From Nocardioides nematodiphilus (lineage in GTDB: Bacteria; Actinomycetota; Actinomycetes; Propionibacteriales; Nocardioidaceae), in the NCBI RefSeq assembly GCF_020216525.1, contig NZ_JAIWOY010000015.1:1-64000 (forward strand): DNA of 64,000 nt, read 5' to 3'. Numbering within the stretch: position 1 is the first letter of the stretch; the number at the start of each line of letters is the position of its first letter. A program made the position numbers and the translations under genes. Of this stretch, positions 33,097 to 42,356 are shown one piece after another. Below the pieces are notes generated by a model. That model worked only from the letters and a program-made list of their open reading frames with translations. It did not search any database and had not been told where the DNA came from.

Positions 33097-33639
33097 ATGG
33101 AGGAGCTGCTCACCGTGGGTCACGGTACGGCGGACGCCGAGGCGCTGGTCGACCTGCTGACGTCGGCTGGCGTCGGCCTGATCGTCGACGTACGCCGCTT
33201 CCCCGGGAGTCGACGCGATCCCAGCGTCGCTCGCGACGCGCTGCGTGAGCGACTGCCCGCCGCGGGCATCGCCTACCGGTGGGAGGAGCGCCTCGGCGGC
33301 CGGCGCCGCGTCCCGGCGGGTCGCGAGGGGGAGCTCGACGGCTGGTGGCGCGTGGAGGCATTCCGGGCGTACGCGGCGTACATGCGCACCGAGCCGTTCC
33401 GCGCCGGGCTCGACGAGCTGGTCGCCCACCCCGGCGACAGCCGCGTCGCGATCATGTGCAGCGAGACCCTCTGGTGGCGCTGCCATCGACGCCTGGTGAG
33501 CGACGCGGCGAGCCTGCTGCATCAGGTCCCCGTCCGGCACCTCGCCCACGATGGCAGCGAGACGCCGCACCCGCCCTCGGCGGGGGCACGGTCGATCGAC
33601 GGCAGGCTCTACTACCCGGCGATCCCGGCGGGGGAGTAG
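33097..33639 (+). CDS. DUF488 family protein
   Basis: A 180-residue DUF488 protein. Family markers are LTVGHGTADAEALVDLL, IVDVRRFPGSRRDPSV, RWEERLGGRR, and the cysteine motif IMCSETLWWRCHRRLVSD. The family's function is not established; proposed ties are to nucleic-acid or redox metabolism. ATG 33097 is 7-8 nt after AAGGAGGTG, a strong ribosome site. It is divergent from the SpoIIE sensor and convergent with the VOC gene. Confidence 0.85.
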   Translation: MEELLTVGHGTADAEALVDLLTSAGVGLIVDVRRFPGSRRDPSVARDALRERLPAAGIAYRWEERLGGRRRVPAGREGELDGWWRVEAFRAYAAYMRTEPFRAGLDELVAHPGDSRVAIMCSETLWWRCHRRLVSDAASLLHQVPVRHLAHDGSETPHPPSAGARSIDGRLYYPAIPAGE

Positions 33640-33642
33640 CCC

Positions 33643-34041
33643 TCACCCGGTGGGGTCGCCGAGGAGGTCCCACTGGTTGCCCCAGGGATCGCGGAAGACG
33701 CAGACGCGCCCGTAGGGCTCCTCGCGGACCGGGCGGACGAGCTCGCAACCGGCGTCGCCGAGGCGCGCGAGTGTCGCGTCGAAGTCCCGGACGCGGAGGA
33801 AGAGGCCGACCCGGCCGGCGAACTGGTTGCCGATCGCGGCGACCTGCTCCGGCCCGTCCGCGCGGGCGAGCACGAGTCCCGCACCGCCGTCGGCCGGGCG
33901 TACGACCACCCAGCGCTTCGGGCGTCCGTCGGTGGTCAACGACGGCGCGTCCTCCGCGAGCTCGAAGCCAAGGGTCTCGTTGAAGAAGGCGATCGCCGCG
34001 TCGTAGTCGTCGATGATGAGTGAGAAGAGCTCCAAGGGCAC
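33643..34041 (-). CDS. VOC-family (glyoxalase-like) protein
   Basis: A 132-residue VOC-fold protein with paired modules FSLIIDDYDAAIAFFNETLGFELAED and VGLFLRVRDFDATLARLGDAGCELV, ending in RVCVFRDPWGNQWDLLG, the typical metal-site segment with glutamine/asparagine. Function unknown, possibly a dioxygenase or resistance-type protein. GTG 34041 has TAGCGT 6 nt upstream and no ribosome site. It pairs divergently with DUF3224 over only 45 bp, and the two promoters overlap. Confidence 0.82.
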   Translation of the reverse strand: MPLELFSLIIDDYDAAIAFFNETLGFELAEDAPSLTTDGRPKRWVVVRPADGGAGLVLARADGPEQVAAIGNQFAGRVGLFLRVRDFDATLARLGDAGCELVRPVREEPYGRVCVFRDPWGNQWDLLGDPTG

Positions 34042-34047
34042 CCCCGG

Positions 34048-34080
34048 ACGCTATCGACCCTGGACGACAGGTCCTAGCCT
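34048..34080. promoter_or_regulatory. Overlapping divergent leaderless promoters
   Basis: TAGCGT (minus strand, 34048-34053) is 6 nt from GTG 34041, and TAGCCT (plus strand, 34075-34080) is 6 nt from ATG 34087. Only 45 bp separate the two starts, so the -35 regions must overlap. Confidence 0.5.
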
Positions 34081-34086
34081 CGGACC

Positions 34087-34467
34087 ATGGCCACTGCAGA
34101 AGGAACGTTCGAGGTCCGCATCGAGCCCGTCGAGCACGACCAGGCCGGCATCGGCCGGATGAGCCTCGCCAAGACGTGGAGCGGCGATCTGTCGGGCACC
34201 GGAGTCGGCACCCTGCTCTCCGCCGGCGACCCGTCCGCGGGGGAGGCCGGCTACGTCGCGCTCGAGACCGTCGACGGGACGCTGGCCGGCAAGCGCGGCT
34301 CGTTCGCCTTCCAGCAGCTCGGCACCATGCACGCCGGCGACCAGGCACTCCAGTACGCGATCGTCCCCGGCTCGGGGACCGGCGCGCTCACCGGGATCAC
34401 GGGCACCCTGCGCCTCGAGATCGTCGAGGGCGAGCACCGCTACGTGCTGACCTACGAGCTGGACTGA
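34087..34467 (+). CDS. DUF3224 domain protein
   Basis: A 126-residue protein of the DUF3224 family, a small beta-barrel recognised by [61 protein letters not shown] and the glycine-rich end [11 protein letters not shown]. Function unknown; members are common in actinobacteria. ATG 34087 follows TAGCCT by 6 nt, indicating a leaderless message. The downstream SelO gene is separated by only about 30 bp and has its own -10-like element. Confidence 0.85.
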   Translation: MATAEGTFEVRIEPVEHDQAGIGRMSLAKTWSGDLSGTGVGTLLSAGDPSAGEAGYVALETVDGTLAGKRGSFAFQQLGTMHAGDQALQYAIVPGSGTGALTGITGTLRLEIVEGEHRYVLTYELD

Positions 34468-34498
34468 GCCGTACCGCCCGGCCGGTAGCGTGGAGCAC

Positions 34499-35959
34499 GT
34501 GATGTCCACGTCTCTGGCCCTCCTGCTCGGCAACCGCTTCGCCAGCGAGCTGCCCGAGCTGGCCCTGCCCTGGCAGGCCGAGGAGGCGCCGGCTCCGCAG
34601 GTCCTGGCGCTCAACGAGGCGCTGGCCGCGGAGCTCGGCCTCGACCCGGAGGCCCTGCGGGGGCCCGATGGCCTCGGACTGCTCACCGGCACCGTCCTGC
34701 CGACCGGCGCCACGCCGGTCGCGCAGGCCTACGCGGGCCACCAGTTCGGCGGGTACGCGCCGCGTCTCGGCGACGGGCGCGCGCTGCTGCTCGGTGAGCT
34801 GACCGATGGCGAGGGCCGGCTCCGGGACGTGCACCTCAAGGGGTCGGGCCGTACGCCGTTCGCGCGGGGCGGTGACGGCCGGGCGGCGGTGGGTCCGATG
34901 CTGAGGGAGTACGTGATGAGCGAGGCGATGCATGGGCTCGGCGTACCGACGACCCGCTCGCTGGCGGTCCTCGCCACCGGGCGCGACGTGCAGCGCGAGA
35001 CCGTCCTGCCCGGCGCGGTGCTCACCCGGGTCGCGAGCAGCCACCTGCGGGTGGGCACCTTCCAGTTCGCCGCCTCCACCGGGGACCTCGCGCTGCTCCG
35101 CCGGTTGGCGGACCACGCCATCGAGCGGCATTACCCGGCCGCAGCCGCCGCGGAGCATCCGCACCGCGCGCTGTTGGACGCCGTCGCCACGGCGCAGGCA
35201 GACCTCGTCGCGCAGTGGCTGCTGCTCGGCTTCGTCCACGGCGTGATGAACACCGACAACATGACGATCTCCGGCGAGACCATCGACTACGGGCCATGCG
35301 CTTTCATGGAGGCCTACGAGCCGGCCACCGTCTTCAGCTCGATCGACCGGGGCGGGCGCTACGCCTACGGCAACCAGCCGCTCATCGCCCAGTGGAACCT
35401 CGCACGGCTCGCCGAGACGCTGCTCCCGCTGCTCGCCGAGGACCAGGACGCGGCCGTGGCGATCGCGATGGAGGCGCTGTCCGGCTTCCGGCAGCGGCAC
35501 GACGCCACGTACGCGGCGGGGCTCCCCGCGAAGCTCGGCCTGCCCGCGGGGCTGGACGACGAGATCGCGTCCGGTCTCAGCGAGGAGTGGCTGAAGATCC
35601 TCCACGTCAACCACGTCGACTGGACCAGCGGCTTCCGTACTCTCGGTGCAGCGGCCCGCGGCGACGCCGAACCGCTGCGCGGGCTGGTGCTCGATCTGGT
35701 GGCGGTCGACGAGTGGCTCGCCCGCTGGCAGGCGCTCGATCCCGACGCCGCCCTGATGGACCGGACCAACCCCGTCTACATCCCGCGCAACCACCTGGTG
35801 GAGGAGGCGCTCGACGCGGCCACCGCCGGCGACCTCGCGCCGTTCGAGCGGCTCGTCGACGTCGTCAGGCACCCGTACGAGGAGCGCTCAGGTCTGGAGC
35901 GCTACGCCACGCCGGCACCGGACGACTTCGGGCACTACGTGACCTACTGCGGCACCTGA
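34499..35959 (+). CDS. selO: SelO/YdiU-family protein AMP-transferase
   Basis: A pseudokinase-fold enzyme that transfers AMP from ATP to protein hydroxyls and is linked to redox homeostasis. The 486-residue protein has the SelO signatures [66 protein letters not shown], and GPCAFME, including the inverted metal-binding N/D pair. A cysteine is present three residues before the end (YCGT), consistent with the C-terminal cysteine of the family. GTG 34499 has TAGCGT 7 nt upstream; the following ATG at 34502 has GGAG 6 nt upstream, so either start is possible. Confidence 0.93.
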   Translation: MMSTSLALLLGNRFASELPELALPWQAEEAPAPQVLALNEALAAELGLDPEALRGPDGLGLLTGTVLPTGATPVAQAYAGHQFGGYAPRLGDGRALLLGELTDGEGRLRDVHLKGSGRTPFARGGDGRAAVGPMLREYVMSEAMHGLGVPTTRSLAVLATGRDVQRETVLPGAVLTRVASSHLRVGTFQFAASTGDLALLRRLADHAIERHYPAAAAAEHPHRALLDAVATAQADLVAQWLLLGFVHGVMNTDNMTISGETIDYGPCAFMEAYEPATVFSSIDRGGRYAYGNQPLIAQWNLARLAETLLPLLAEDQDAAVAIAMEALSGFRQRHDATYAAGLPAKLGLPAGLDDEIASGLSEEWLKILHVNHVDWTSGFRTLGAAARGDAEPLRGLVLDLVAVDEWLARWQALDPDAALMDRTNPVYIPRNHLVEEALDAATAGDLAPFERLVDVVRHPYEERSGLERYATPAPDDFGHYVTYCGT

Positions 35960-36351
35960 CCGAGCGTCGGCACGCGGCGCGTGCGCAGCAGCGTCATCGC
36001 CGACACCACCGCGACCACGACCTCCGCGGCCACGGCGGGATAGCCGAGCGGCTCGGACCAGTTGCCGACGTCATCGCCGATCAGCGGCAGGCCGATCGTG
36101 CGCGAGGCGACGAACGCGACCACCGCCGCGAGGGTGACGGCGCCGGCGACGGCCCAGACGAGGGGCGTGTCGGCGATCACCAGCGCCAGCGCCAGGACCA
36201 GTGCTGCCGCCGACAGGGCGATGAAGAGCCAGCCGACGTACGGCGCCTCCTCGAGGTGCTCGCCCACCAGCGGCAGGTGGGTGCCTGCGGTGACGACGAG
36301 ACCGAGGATCGCGGCCCCGCGGTCGGGGCTGTGCAGAGCGTGTTGCTTCAT
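35944..36351 (-). CDS. Four-helix membrane protein of unknown function
   Basis: A 135-residue protein with about four transmembrane helices ([59 protein letters not shown], and [19 protein letters not shown]). I do not recognise a family. ATG 36351 is 6 nt after GGAGGTG; the upstream GTG at 36360 would lie inside that site. Its last bases overlap the 3' end of the convergent selO gene by 16 bp. Confidence 0.68.
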   Translation of the reverse strand: MKQHALHSPDRGAAILGLVVTAGTHLPLVGEHLEEAPYVGWLFIALSAAALVLALALVIADTPLVWAVAGAVTLAAVVAFVASRTIGLPLIGDDVGNWSEPLGYPAVAAEVVVAVVSAMTLLRTRRVPTLGQVPQ

Positions 36352-36409
36352 GACACTCACCTCCGGTGCCGGGGTGGACGCGCCGCCACGCGCCCACCCC
36401 GGCCGGCCC

Positions 36410-37084
36410 TCACTTGACGGAGAAGAACAGGAACAGGTTGGTCGGGATGGCCGCCGTGGTCCGGCCGGCCTTGATCTCCTTCTTGAGGAAGGCGGCCGAG
36501 CGGTGGTGGTTGATCTTCTTGTACTCGGCCTTGTCGGTCACGCCGACGACCTTCACGTCCCACCACTCCGGCTTGCCGTGGTTGCGGTCGGTGATGAAGT
36601 GGCTGTGGCCGGGGGTGGCCGCGTCCTTCAGCGCGTCGGTCAGCTGGGCGTCGCTCAGCTGCGGGTAGAGCGGCTTCAGGGCCGGCTCGAGCCGGGTGAG
36701 GTCGATGGTGCCGGGGTGGTCGACGCAGACCAGGCCCGACGGGCAGTCCATCGCGCGCTTCTTCACGTCGAAGCCGAGCGGGACGGTGATGAAGAGCGGG
36801 TCGTGGTGCTTCGAGGGAGCCGTCTTCCACTTGGCGCCGGCCTCGCAGCCGGTTGTCGCCGACGACGACACCGACGTGTCGCAGAAGTAGCCCTTGCTGT
36901 ACGTGAAGCTCAGCGCCTTGCCGTCGTAGAACGCCTTGGTCATGCCGAACTCGTTGGTGCCGTGGCCCGACCCCATCGCCATCGCGGGGCTGGTCGCCGC
37001 CACGGTGGCACCGATGCCTCCCGCGAGCGCCATCACCGTGGCCGCAGCCGCGAGACGGGTCTTGCCGCTTCCGAACTTGCTCAT
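36410..37084 (-). CDS. Secreted protein of unknown function
   Basis: A 224-residue exported protein with signal peptide KTRLAAAATVMALAGGIGATVAATSPAMA. The mature part begins with histidine- and glycine-rich residues and has two cysteine pairs (GYFCDTS and TTGCEAG; AMDCPSGLVCVDHPG), suggesting disulfides. No family recognised. ATG 37084 has GGAGGAG upstream at good spacing. The gene is 58 bp downstream-to-upstream of the four-helix membrane protein, in the same direction, and could form an operon with it. Confidence 0.68.
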   Translation of the reverse strand: MSKFGSGKTRLAAAATVMALAGGIGATVAATSPAMAMGSGHGTNEFGMTKAFYDGKALSFTYSKGYFCDTSVSSSATTGCEAGAKWKTAPSKHHDPLFITVPLGFDVKKRAMDCPSGLVCVDHPGTIDLTRLEPALKPLYPQLSDAQLTDALKDAATPGHSHFITDRNHGKPEWWDVKVVGVTDKAEYKKINHHRSAAFLKKEIKAGRTTAAIPTNLFLFFSVK

Positions 37085-37243
37085 CGCAATCTCCTCCGTC
37101 GTACTGGTTGGTGGATCTTCGGAAGTGGTTCGGAGCCGCGCGCCGGACGGATGGGTGTCAGTTTCGGCTGCTTGGTCGCCGGGGCAGGATGGAGGCCGGG
37201 GCCGGTACGCGATCGGGCCCGCCCAGACGAGAGAAGGCAGTGG

Positions 37244-38221
37244 ATGCGCGCCATCGTGCACGAGTCGTTCGGAGACCCCTCCGAGGTCCTCACCGTCCAG
37301 GAGGTCCCGACCCCGGAGCCGGGCCCGCGCGAGGTCCGGGTCCGGCTGCTCGCCTCGCCGATCCACAACCACGACCTGTGGACGATCCGCGGCAGCTACG
37401 GCTACAAGCCCGACCTGCCGGCCCGTGCCGGCACCGAGGCCGTGGGCGTCGTTGACGCGCTGGGCGCGGAGGTCACCGGCCTCGAGGTGGGCCAGCGAGT
37501 CGTGACGGGCGGGACGTTCGGCGTGTGGGCGGAGTACTTCCTGGCGAAGGCCGGCGCGGTGCTGCCGGTGCCTGACGGACTCCCGGACGACACCGCCGCC
37601 CAGCTCGTCTCGATGCCGTTCAGCGCCATCAGCCTGCTCGACACCCTCGACCTGCAGCCCGGCGACTGGCTCGCGCAGAACGCCGCGAACGGGGCGGTCG
37701 GCCGCCTGGTCGCGCAGCTGGCGACCGCGCGCGGGGTCAACGTCCTCGGCCTGGTGCGCCGTGCCGACGGCGTCGACGAGCTCGCCGCCCTCGGCATCGG
37801 CAACGTGGTGGCGACCGACTCGGCCGGCTGGCGCGAACGCGCCGCCGAGGTCACCGCCGGCGCGCCCGTCCGGGTGGCGGTCGACTCGGTCGGCGGCAGC
37901 GCCAGCGGCGACCTGGTCTCCGTCCTCGCGGAGGAGGGCACGCTGGTGGTCTTCGGCGCGATGGCCTCACCGATCATGGAGATCCCCTCCGGTGACGTGA
38001 TCTTCAAGCACGTCACGATCAAGGGCTTCTGGGGCAGCAAGGTCAGCGCCGAGATGGCCGCCGACAAGCGCGCCGCGCTGATGGGCGAGCTGTACGAGCG
38101 GGTCAGCGGCGGCTCACTCACGCTCCCCGTCGAGGCCTCCTACGGGTTCGACCAGATCAGCGTCGCGGCCCGTGCCAACGGCGCACCCGGCCGGACCGGG
38201 AAGATCCTGCTGCACCCGTAG
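37244..38221 (+). CDS. Zinc-independent MDR oxidoreductase (quinone/enoyl reductase-like)
   Basis: A 325-residue medium-chain dehydrogenase/reductase without zinc ligands, near quinone oxidoreductase or trans-2-enoyl-CoA reductase (ETR/MECR) types. The cofactor loop is AANGAVGRLVAQLATARG. SPIHNHDLWTIRGSYGYKP and RAGTEAVGVVDALG replace the catalytic zinc region of alcohol dehydrogenases, as in NADPH quinone reductases. GFWGSKVSAEM near the C-end is also common in enoyl-reductase-like members. ATG 37244 has a GAGAAGG site. The true substrate is unknown. Confidence 0.83.
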   Translation: MRAIVHESFGDPSEVLTVQEVPTPEPGPREVRVRLLASPIHNHDLWTIRGSYGYKPDLPARAGTEAVGVVDALGAEVTGLEVGQRVVTGGTFGVWAEYFLAKAGAVLPVPDGLPDDTAAQLVSMPFSAISLLDTLDLQPGDWLAQNAANGAVGRLVAQLATARGVNVLGLVRRADGVDELAALGIGNVVATDSAGWRERAAEVTAGAPVRVAVDSVGGSASGDLVSVLAEEGTLVVFGAMASPIMEIPSGDVIFKHVTIKGFWGSKVSAEMAADKRAALMGELYERVSGGSLTLPVEASYGFDQISVAARANGAPGRTGKILLHP

Positions 38222-38236
38222 CGCTGGCGGGGACGC

Positions 38237-40207
38237 TCAGGCCCCGGCACGCCACGCTGAGCGACGGAGCAGCCGCAGGCCGTTGAGTCCGACGACGACC
38301 GTCGAGCCCTCATGGCCGGCCACCCCGAGCGGCAGCGGGAGATGGCCCACGACGTCCCAGGTGACCAGCACCGCGATGACGCAGGCCGCGAACACGATGT
38401 TGGCCACGACGACCCGGTGCGCGCGCTCGGCCAGTGCCATCGCGGCGGGGATGGCGGTGATGTCGTCGTGGACGAGGATCACGTCGGAGGTGTCGACGGC
38501 CAGGTCGGATCCGCCGCGTCCCATGGCGACGGCGACGTCCGCGGTCGCCATCGCCGGCGCGTCGTTGATGCCGTCGCCGACGAGCATGACGCGCTGACCG
38601 GCGTCCTTCAGTGCCGCGACCTCGGCGGCCTTCTGGTGGGGGAGCAGGCCGCCGCGGGTCTCGCCGATGCCGACGATCGCCCCGACCTGGCGCGCGGCGA
38701 CGTCGTGGTCACCGGTCAGCAGCACCGTGCGGGCGCCGGCGTGCGTCAGCCGGGCCGTCGTGGCCGCGGCCGCCCGACGGACCTCGTCCGCGAGCGCGAT
38801 CAGCCCGATCGGCCGGTCGTCGAGAAGGACGACGACGATCGTGTGCCCGGCCTGCTCACGGGAGTCGATCTGCTCGGTCACCGGGCCGGCGGCGACGCCG
38901 ATCTCCGCCAGCACGGCCGGCGAGGCGACCCGTACGGTGGCCTCACCGTGGCGCGCGATCACGCCGTGTCCCGGGATGGCGTGGAAGTCGGTGACGAGGG
39001 GGACGGCGAGGCTGCTCGCCCGTGCGTGGGCCACGATGGCCCGCGCGATCGGGTGCTCGCTGGGCTGCTCCGCGCCTGCGGCGAGCGCGAGGAGCTCGTG
39101 CTCGCTGATGTCGCCGAGCGCGACGACCTCGGTCACGACCGGGGTGCCGTGGGTGAGGGTCCCGGTCTTGTCGAAGACGACGGTGTCCACGGTGCGCAGG
39201 CTCTCCATCGCGACCGCCGACTTGATCAGCACACCGTGCCGCCCCGCGTTGGCGATCGCCGCGAGCAGCGGCGGCATGGTGGCCAGCACGACGGCGCAGG
39301 GAGAGGCGACGATCATGAACGTCATCGCCCGCAGCAGCGAGGGCTGGAAGGAAGCACCGGCGAGGAGCGGCACGCCCACGATGAGGAGGGTCGCGGCGAC
39401 GACAACCAGCGAGTAGCGCTCCTCGACCTTCTCGATGAAGAGCTGGGTCTTCGCCTTGGTCTCGGAGGCCTCCTCGACCAGCGCCACGATGCGGGCCACG
39501 ACAGAGTCGTGGGCCGTGGCGCTCACCTGCACCGTCAGGGAGCCGGTGCCGTTCGCGGTACCGGCATAGACCTCGGCTCCGACCTGCTTGGACACGGGCA
39601 GGGGCTCGCCGGTGATGGTCGCCTGGTCGACCTCGCTGGCACCGTCGACGACGACCCCATCGGCGCCGATCCGCTCGCCGGGACGCACCAGGATCAGGTC
39701 GCCGACGCACAGGTCCGCGACGTCGACCTCGACCTCGTCGCGGGCTCCGTACTGGTCCCGGACGCGGGTGGCACGCTCGGGCGCGAACTCCAGCAGCGCG
39801 CCCACGGAGTCCGCCGTACGCCGGGTCACGAACGCCTCGAGCGCCCCCGACGTGGAGAAGATGACGATCAGCAGCGCGCCGTCGAGGACCTGGCCGATGG
39901 CAGCGGCGGCGAGCGCCGCGACGATCATCAGCACGTCGACGTCGAGGGTCCGCTCCCGCAGCGCCTGCACCCCGGCGAGGGCCGGCTCCCAGCCACCCGC
40001 CGCGTAGCAGGCGAGGTAGAGCGCCCACCACATCGGCGCGGGCGCACCGGCGAGCTGGGCGGCACCGCCGAGTGAGAACAGGATCAGCGCCAGACCCGCC
40101 CAGCGGACCTCCGGCAGCTCGAGCGCCGTCGCGATCAGGGCGCGCCGAGGAGCGCTCGGACGGGATGCGGCGGCGGGTGCCGAGGCAGGGCTCTGGAGGG
40201 CGGTCAC
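38237..40207 (-). CDS. P1B-type heavy-metal ATPase, SPC class (CtpD/CoaT-like)
   Basis: A 656-residue metal-exporting P-type ATPase. It lacks an N-terminal metal-binding domain. Actuator motif TGEP is near residue 199, the transmembrane ion-site motif SPC near 303, phosphorylation motif DKTGTLTHG near 346, and the hinge MVGDGINDAPA follows; the last helix carries HEGST. SPC plus HEGG/S is the signature of the P1B-4 group, which exports cobalt, iron or nickel, unlike the CPC copper/zinc groups. GTG 40207 has TACTCT 5 nt upstream. It diverges from the arsR gene, which probably represses it. Confidence 0.9.
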   Translation of the reverse strand: MTALQSPASAPAAASRPSAPRRALIATALELPEVRWAGLALILFSLGGAAQLAGAPAPMWWALYLACYAAGGWEPALAGVQALRERTLDVDVLMIVAALAAAAIGQVLDGALLIVIFSTSGALEAFVTRRTADSVGALLEFAPERATRVRDQYGARDEVEVDVADLCVGDLILVRPGERIGADGVVVDGASEVDQATITGEPLPVSKQVGAEVYAGTANGTGSLTVQVSATAHDSVVARIVALVEEASETKAKTQLFIEKVEERYSLVVVAATLLIVGVPLLAGASFQPSLLRAMTFMIVASPCAVVLATMPPLLAAIANAGRHGVLIKSAVAMESLRTVDTVVFDKTGTLTHGTPVVTEVVALGDISEHELLALAAGAEQPSEHPIARAIVAHARASSLAVPLVTDFHAIPGHGVIARHGEATVRVASPAVLAEIGVAAGPVTEQIDSREQAGHTIVVVLLDDRPIGLIALADEVRRAAAATTARLTHAGARTVLLTGDHDVAARQVGAIVGIGETRGGLLPHQKAAEVAALKDAGQRVMLVGDGINDAPAMATADVAVAMGRGGSDLAVDTSDVILVHDDITAIPAAMALAERAHRVVVANIVFAACVIAVLVTWDVVGHLPLPLGVAGHEGSTVVVGLNGLRLLRRSAWRAGA

Positions 40208-40212
40208 CGCAA

Positions 40213-40256
40213 AGAGTAAACACATGCACATGTATGCACCCAAATGCCCCTAGAGT
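40213..40256. promoter_or_regulatory. Shared promoter/operator of the P1B-ATPase and arsR genes
   Basis: The minus-strand -10-like TACTCT (40213-40218) and plus-strand TAGAGT (40251-40256) flank the imperfect palindrome TGCACATGTATGCA at 40225-40238, with ATGCAC appearing twice. The palindrome sits between the two promoters, where ArsR/SmtB repressors normally bind. Confidence 0.55.
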
Positions 40257-40262
40257 GTGCCC

Positions 40263-40643
40263 GTGGGACACATCGGGGGAGACGGCGGCGAAGGCCGCGC
40301 GGCGCTCGACGCGTCATCGGCGAAGGTGCTCGCCGCGACCCTCCAGGCGCTCGCCACTCCGAGCCGACTGCTCATCCTGGACCGGCTGCGCCGATCGGCG
40401 GCCACCGTGGGCGACCTGGCACAGTCGATCGGGATGGAGCAGCCGGCCGTCTCCCAGCAGCTGCGGATCCTGCGCAACCTCCGCCTGGTGACCGGCGAGC
40501 GCAACGGGCGCTCCATCGTATACGAGCTCTACGACGACCACGTCGCCGAGCTCCTCGACCAGGCGCTCTATCACGCCGAGCACCTCCGTACGGGCGACGC
40601 GGGCCGCAGCGGCGAGGAAGCCGGCTCGGCGCGCGATCACTGA
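40263..40643 (+). CDS. ArsR/SmtB-family metal-responsive repressor
   Basis: A 126-residue winged-helix repressor. The DNA-binding part is ATPSRLLILDRLRRSAATVGDLAQSIGMEQPAVSQQLRILRN. In the last helix the spacing D-x-H-x10-H-x2-H (in YDDHVAELLDQALYHAEH) exactly matches the alpha-5 metal site of SmtB/CzrA/NmtR, which binds zinc, cobalt or nickel; there is no N-terminal cysteine motif for arsenic or cadmium. GTG 40263 has TAGAGT 6 nt upstream and is preferred to the GTG at 40257. Divergent from the P1B-4 ATPase, it is likely its regulator and its own. Confidence 0.9.
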   Translation: MGHIGGDGGEGRAALDASSAKVLAATLQALATPSRLLILDRLRRSAATVGDLAQSIGMEQPAVSQQLRILRNLRLVTGERNGRSIVYELYDDHVAELLDQALYHAEHLRTGDAGRSGEEAGSARDH

Positions 40644-40692
40644 TCCGGACGCGACACGCGACCGGTGCGGGACGTTCTGCCATGCTCGGCCC

Positions 40693-41454
40693 ATGAGCGA
40701 TGTGACGGCCAAGGCGAGCGAGCTCCTGCGACTGCACCACACGGGCGAGACGCTCGTACTGCCGACGGCGTGGGACGCCTGGTCGGCGCGCACCATCGTC
40801 GAGGCCGGCTTCACCGCGGTGAGCGTCGGCAGTCACCCGCTGGCCGACTCCCGTGGGCAGCAGGACAACGAGGGGATGACCCTCTCCGACGCCCTCGACA
40901 GCATCCGTCGCATCACGGCCGCCGTCGACGTGCCGGTCACCGCCGACATGGAGTCCGGCTACGACACCCCCGCCGCCGAGCTGGTCGAGCGCGTGCTCGA
41001 GGCCGGCGTGGCCGGCATCAACATCGAGGACACCGTGCACAGCCAGGGCCGGTTGCGCGAGGTCCAGGAGCACGCCGACTACATCGGCGCCATCCGCGCC
41101 GCCGCGGACGAGGCCGGCGTCGAGCTGGTCATCAACGCCCGCACGGATGCCTTCCTGGGCGTCCACACCACCTTCGAGGACCCGTTGGCCGAGGCCGTCC
41201 GCCGACTGCGCGCCTGCGAGGAGGCCGGTGCGCGGTGCGTCTACCCGGTGCGGATCCCGGACAACGCCACGCTGCGCTCGGTCCTCGATCAGCTCTCCGG
41301 GCCGGTCAACGTCACCGCGCACCCGATCGATGGGGCGATGTCGGGCTCGCTCGAGGAGCTGCGGGCGGCCGGCGTCCAGCGCATTACCTTCGGCCCGCTG
41401 TTGATGATGGCGCTGACCCCGAAGCTGACGGAGCTCGTCACGCCCTGGTTGTGA
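40693..41454 (+). CDS. Isocitrate lyase/PEP mutase-family protein
   Basis: A 253-residue TIM-barrel protein of the isocitrate lyase/phosphoenolpyruvate mutase superfamily. It has PTAWDAWSARTIVEAGF, TADMESGYD and GINIEDTVHSQGRLR for the metal-binding aspartate and glutamate region, and NARTDAFLG. The KKCGH catalytic loop of true isocitrate lyases is absent, as in 2-methylisocitrate- or oxaloacetate-acting relatives. Possible roles are C-C bond lyase or hydrolase; substrate unknown. ATG 40693 follows CATGCT by 6 nt, so it is likely leaderless and independent of the arsR gene. Confidence 0.85.
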   Translation: MSDVTAKASELLRLHHTGETLVLPTAWDAWSARTIVEAGFTAVSVGSHPLADSRGQQDNEGMTLSDALDSIRRITAAVDVPVTADMESGYDTPAAELVERVLEAGVAGINIEDTVHSQGRLREVQEHADYIGAIRAAADEAGVELVINARTDAFLGVHTTFEDPLAEAVRRLRACEEAGARCVYPVRIPDNATLRSVLDQLSGPVNVTAHPIDGAMSGSLEELRAAGVQRITFGPLLMMALTPKLTELVTPWL

Positions 41455-41512
41455 CCGGCCCGGACGGGGTAATGCCGCTCATGACTTCGAACATGAGCAG
41501 TGGGAGCGGCGA

Positions 41513-41947
41513 ATGAGCGGCCCCGACGGAGCGCACCGCCGGCCCGAGGGTCTGGACGACGCGACCGTGGACGCCCTCGGCAAGCTGTCCGAGGCGCTCG
41601 AGGCCGTCGAGGAGGCGCGCGGACACCTGTACGCCTTCCACCGCCGCACCGGGACCGCCGACCTGATGCTCGGTGACGCGGTGGCGATGCTTCGCGACGC
41701 CGGCCACGACGAGCTCGCCGATCGGGTGGACACCGAGCTGGTGGGGCGCAACGTCATCCCCGGCCATTGGACGTTCCAGATCGTCGAGGGCTACGACGAC
41801 ACCTATTACGCGGTGTTCCGGGACCTCGAGAAGCTGGCTCGGGACCAGCTCGCCGAGGGCAAGCGCCATCTCTACGAGGCGGAGATGAAGGAGGATCGGC
41901 GTACCCACGGACGCCGTGGCCACGAGGCCCGGCCGGCGGATCTGTGA
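41513..41947 (+). CDS. Conserved actinobacterial protein of unknown function
   Basis: A 144-residue soluble, charged protein: helix-rich N-half (TVDALGKLSEALEAVEEARGHLYAFHRRTGTADLMLGDAV), then GHWTFQIVEGYDDTYYAVFRDLEKLARDQLAEGKRHLYEAEMK. I recognise the general type as a widespread actinobacterial hypothetical but cannot name a family with certainty. ATG 41513 has GGGAG about 7 nt upstream. It is convergent with the VOC gene and ends 4 bp from it. Confidence 0.7.
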   Translation: MSGPDGAHRRPEGLDDATVDALGKLSEALEAVEEARGHLYAFHRRTGTADLMLGDAVAMLRDAGHDELADRVDTELVGRNVIPGHWTFQIVEGYDDTYYAVFRDLEKLARDQLAEGKRHLYEAEMKEDRRTHGRRGHEARPADL

Positions 41948-41951
41948 GGTG

Positions 41952-42317
41952 TCAGCGGTCGAGCTGCTGGAGCGCCCAGGAGTTGCCGTCGGGGTCGCTG
42001 AGGTAGGCGTACTTCACGCCCCCCATGTCCTGCACCTCGGAGACCTGGACGCCCTTGGTCACCAGGTGGCCGCGCACCAGCTCGATGTCGTCGACCACGA
42101 GGTGCAGGCCGAGCACCGGGGGAGCCTCGGGGTTGCTCATCCCGACGCCGATGACGATCGAGCAGGCCGACCCCGGGGGAGTCAGCTGCACGACCCGGAA
42201 CCCGTTGCCGGGCTCGACGTCGTGGTCGAGGTGGAACCCCATCCGCTCGACGTAGAACTCCTTGCTCAGGTCGACGTCGCGGGTCGGGAGGGGGACGAGC
42301 TCGAGTCGCATGTCCAA
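41952..42317 (-). CDS. VOC-family protein
   Basis: A 121-residue glyoxalase/bleomycin-resistance-fold protein: LELVPLPTRDVDLSKEFYVERMGFHLDHD, GLHLVVDDIELVRGHLVTKGVQVSEV, and the ending YLSDPDGNSWALQQL. Substrate unknown. Start taken at TTG 42317, because GGAG lies 7 nt upstream and because family members frequently begin with MDM-R/K-LEL; the ATG at 42311 is 13 nt from that site. It is the third VOC gene in the window, and the three are not closely alike. Confidence 0.82.
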   Translation of the reverse strand: MDMRLELVPLPTRDVDLSKEFYVERMGFHLDHDVEPGNGFRVVQLTPPGSACSIVIGVGMSNPEAPPVLGLHLVVDDIELVRGHLVTKGVQVSEVQDMGGVKYAYLSDPDGNSWALQQLDR

Positions 42318-42356
42318 CGGGGCGCTCCTAGGTAGGGGAGCTCTGACACTAGAGGG

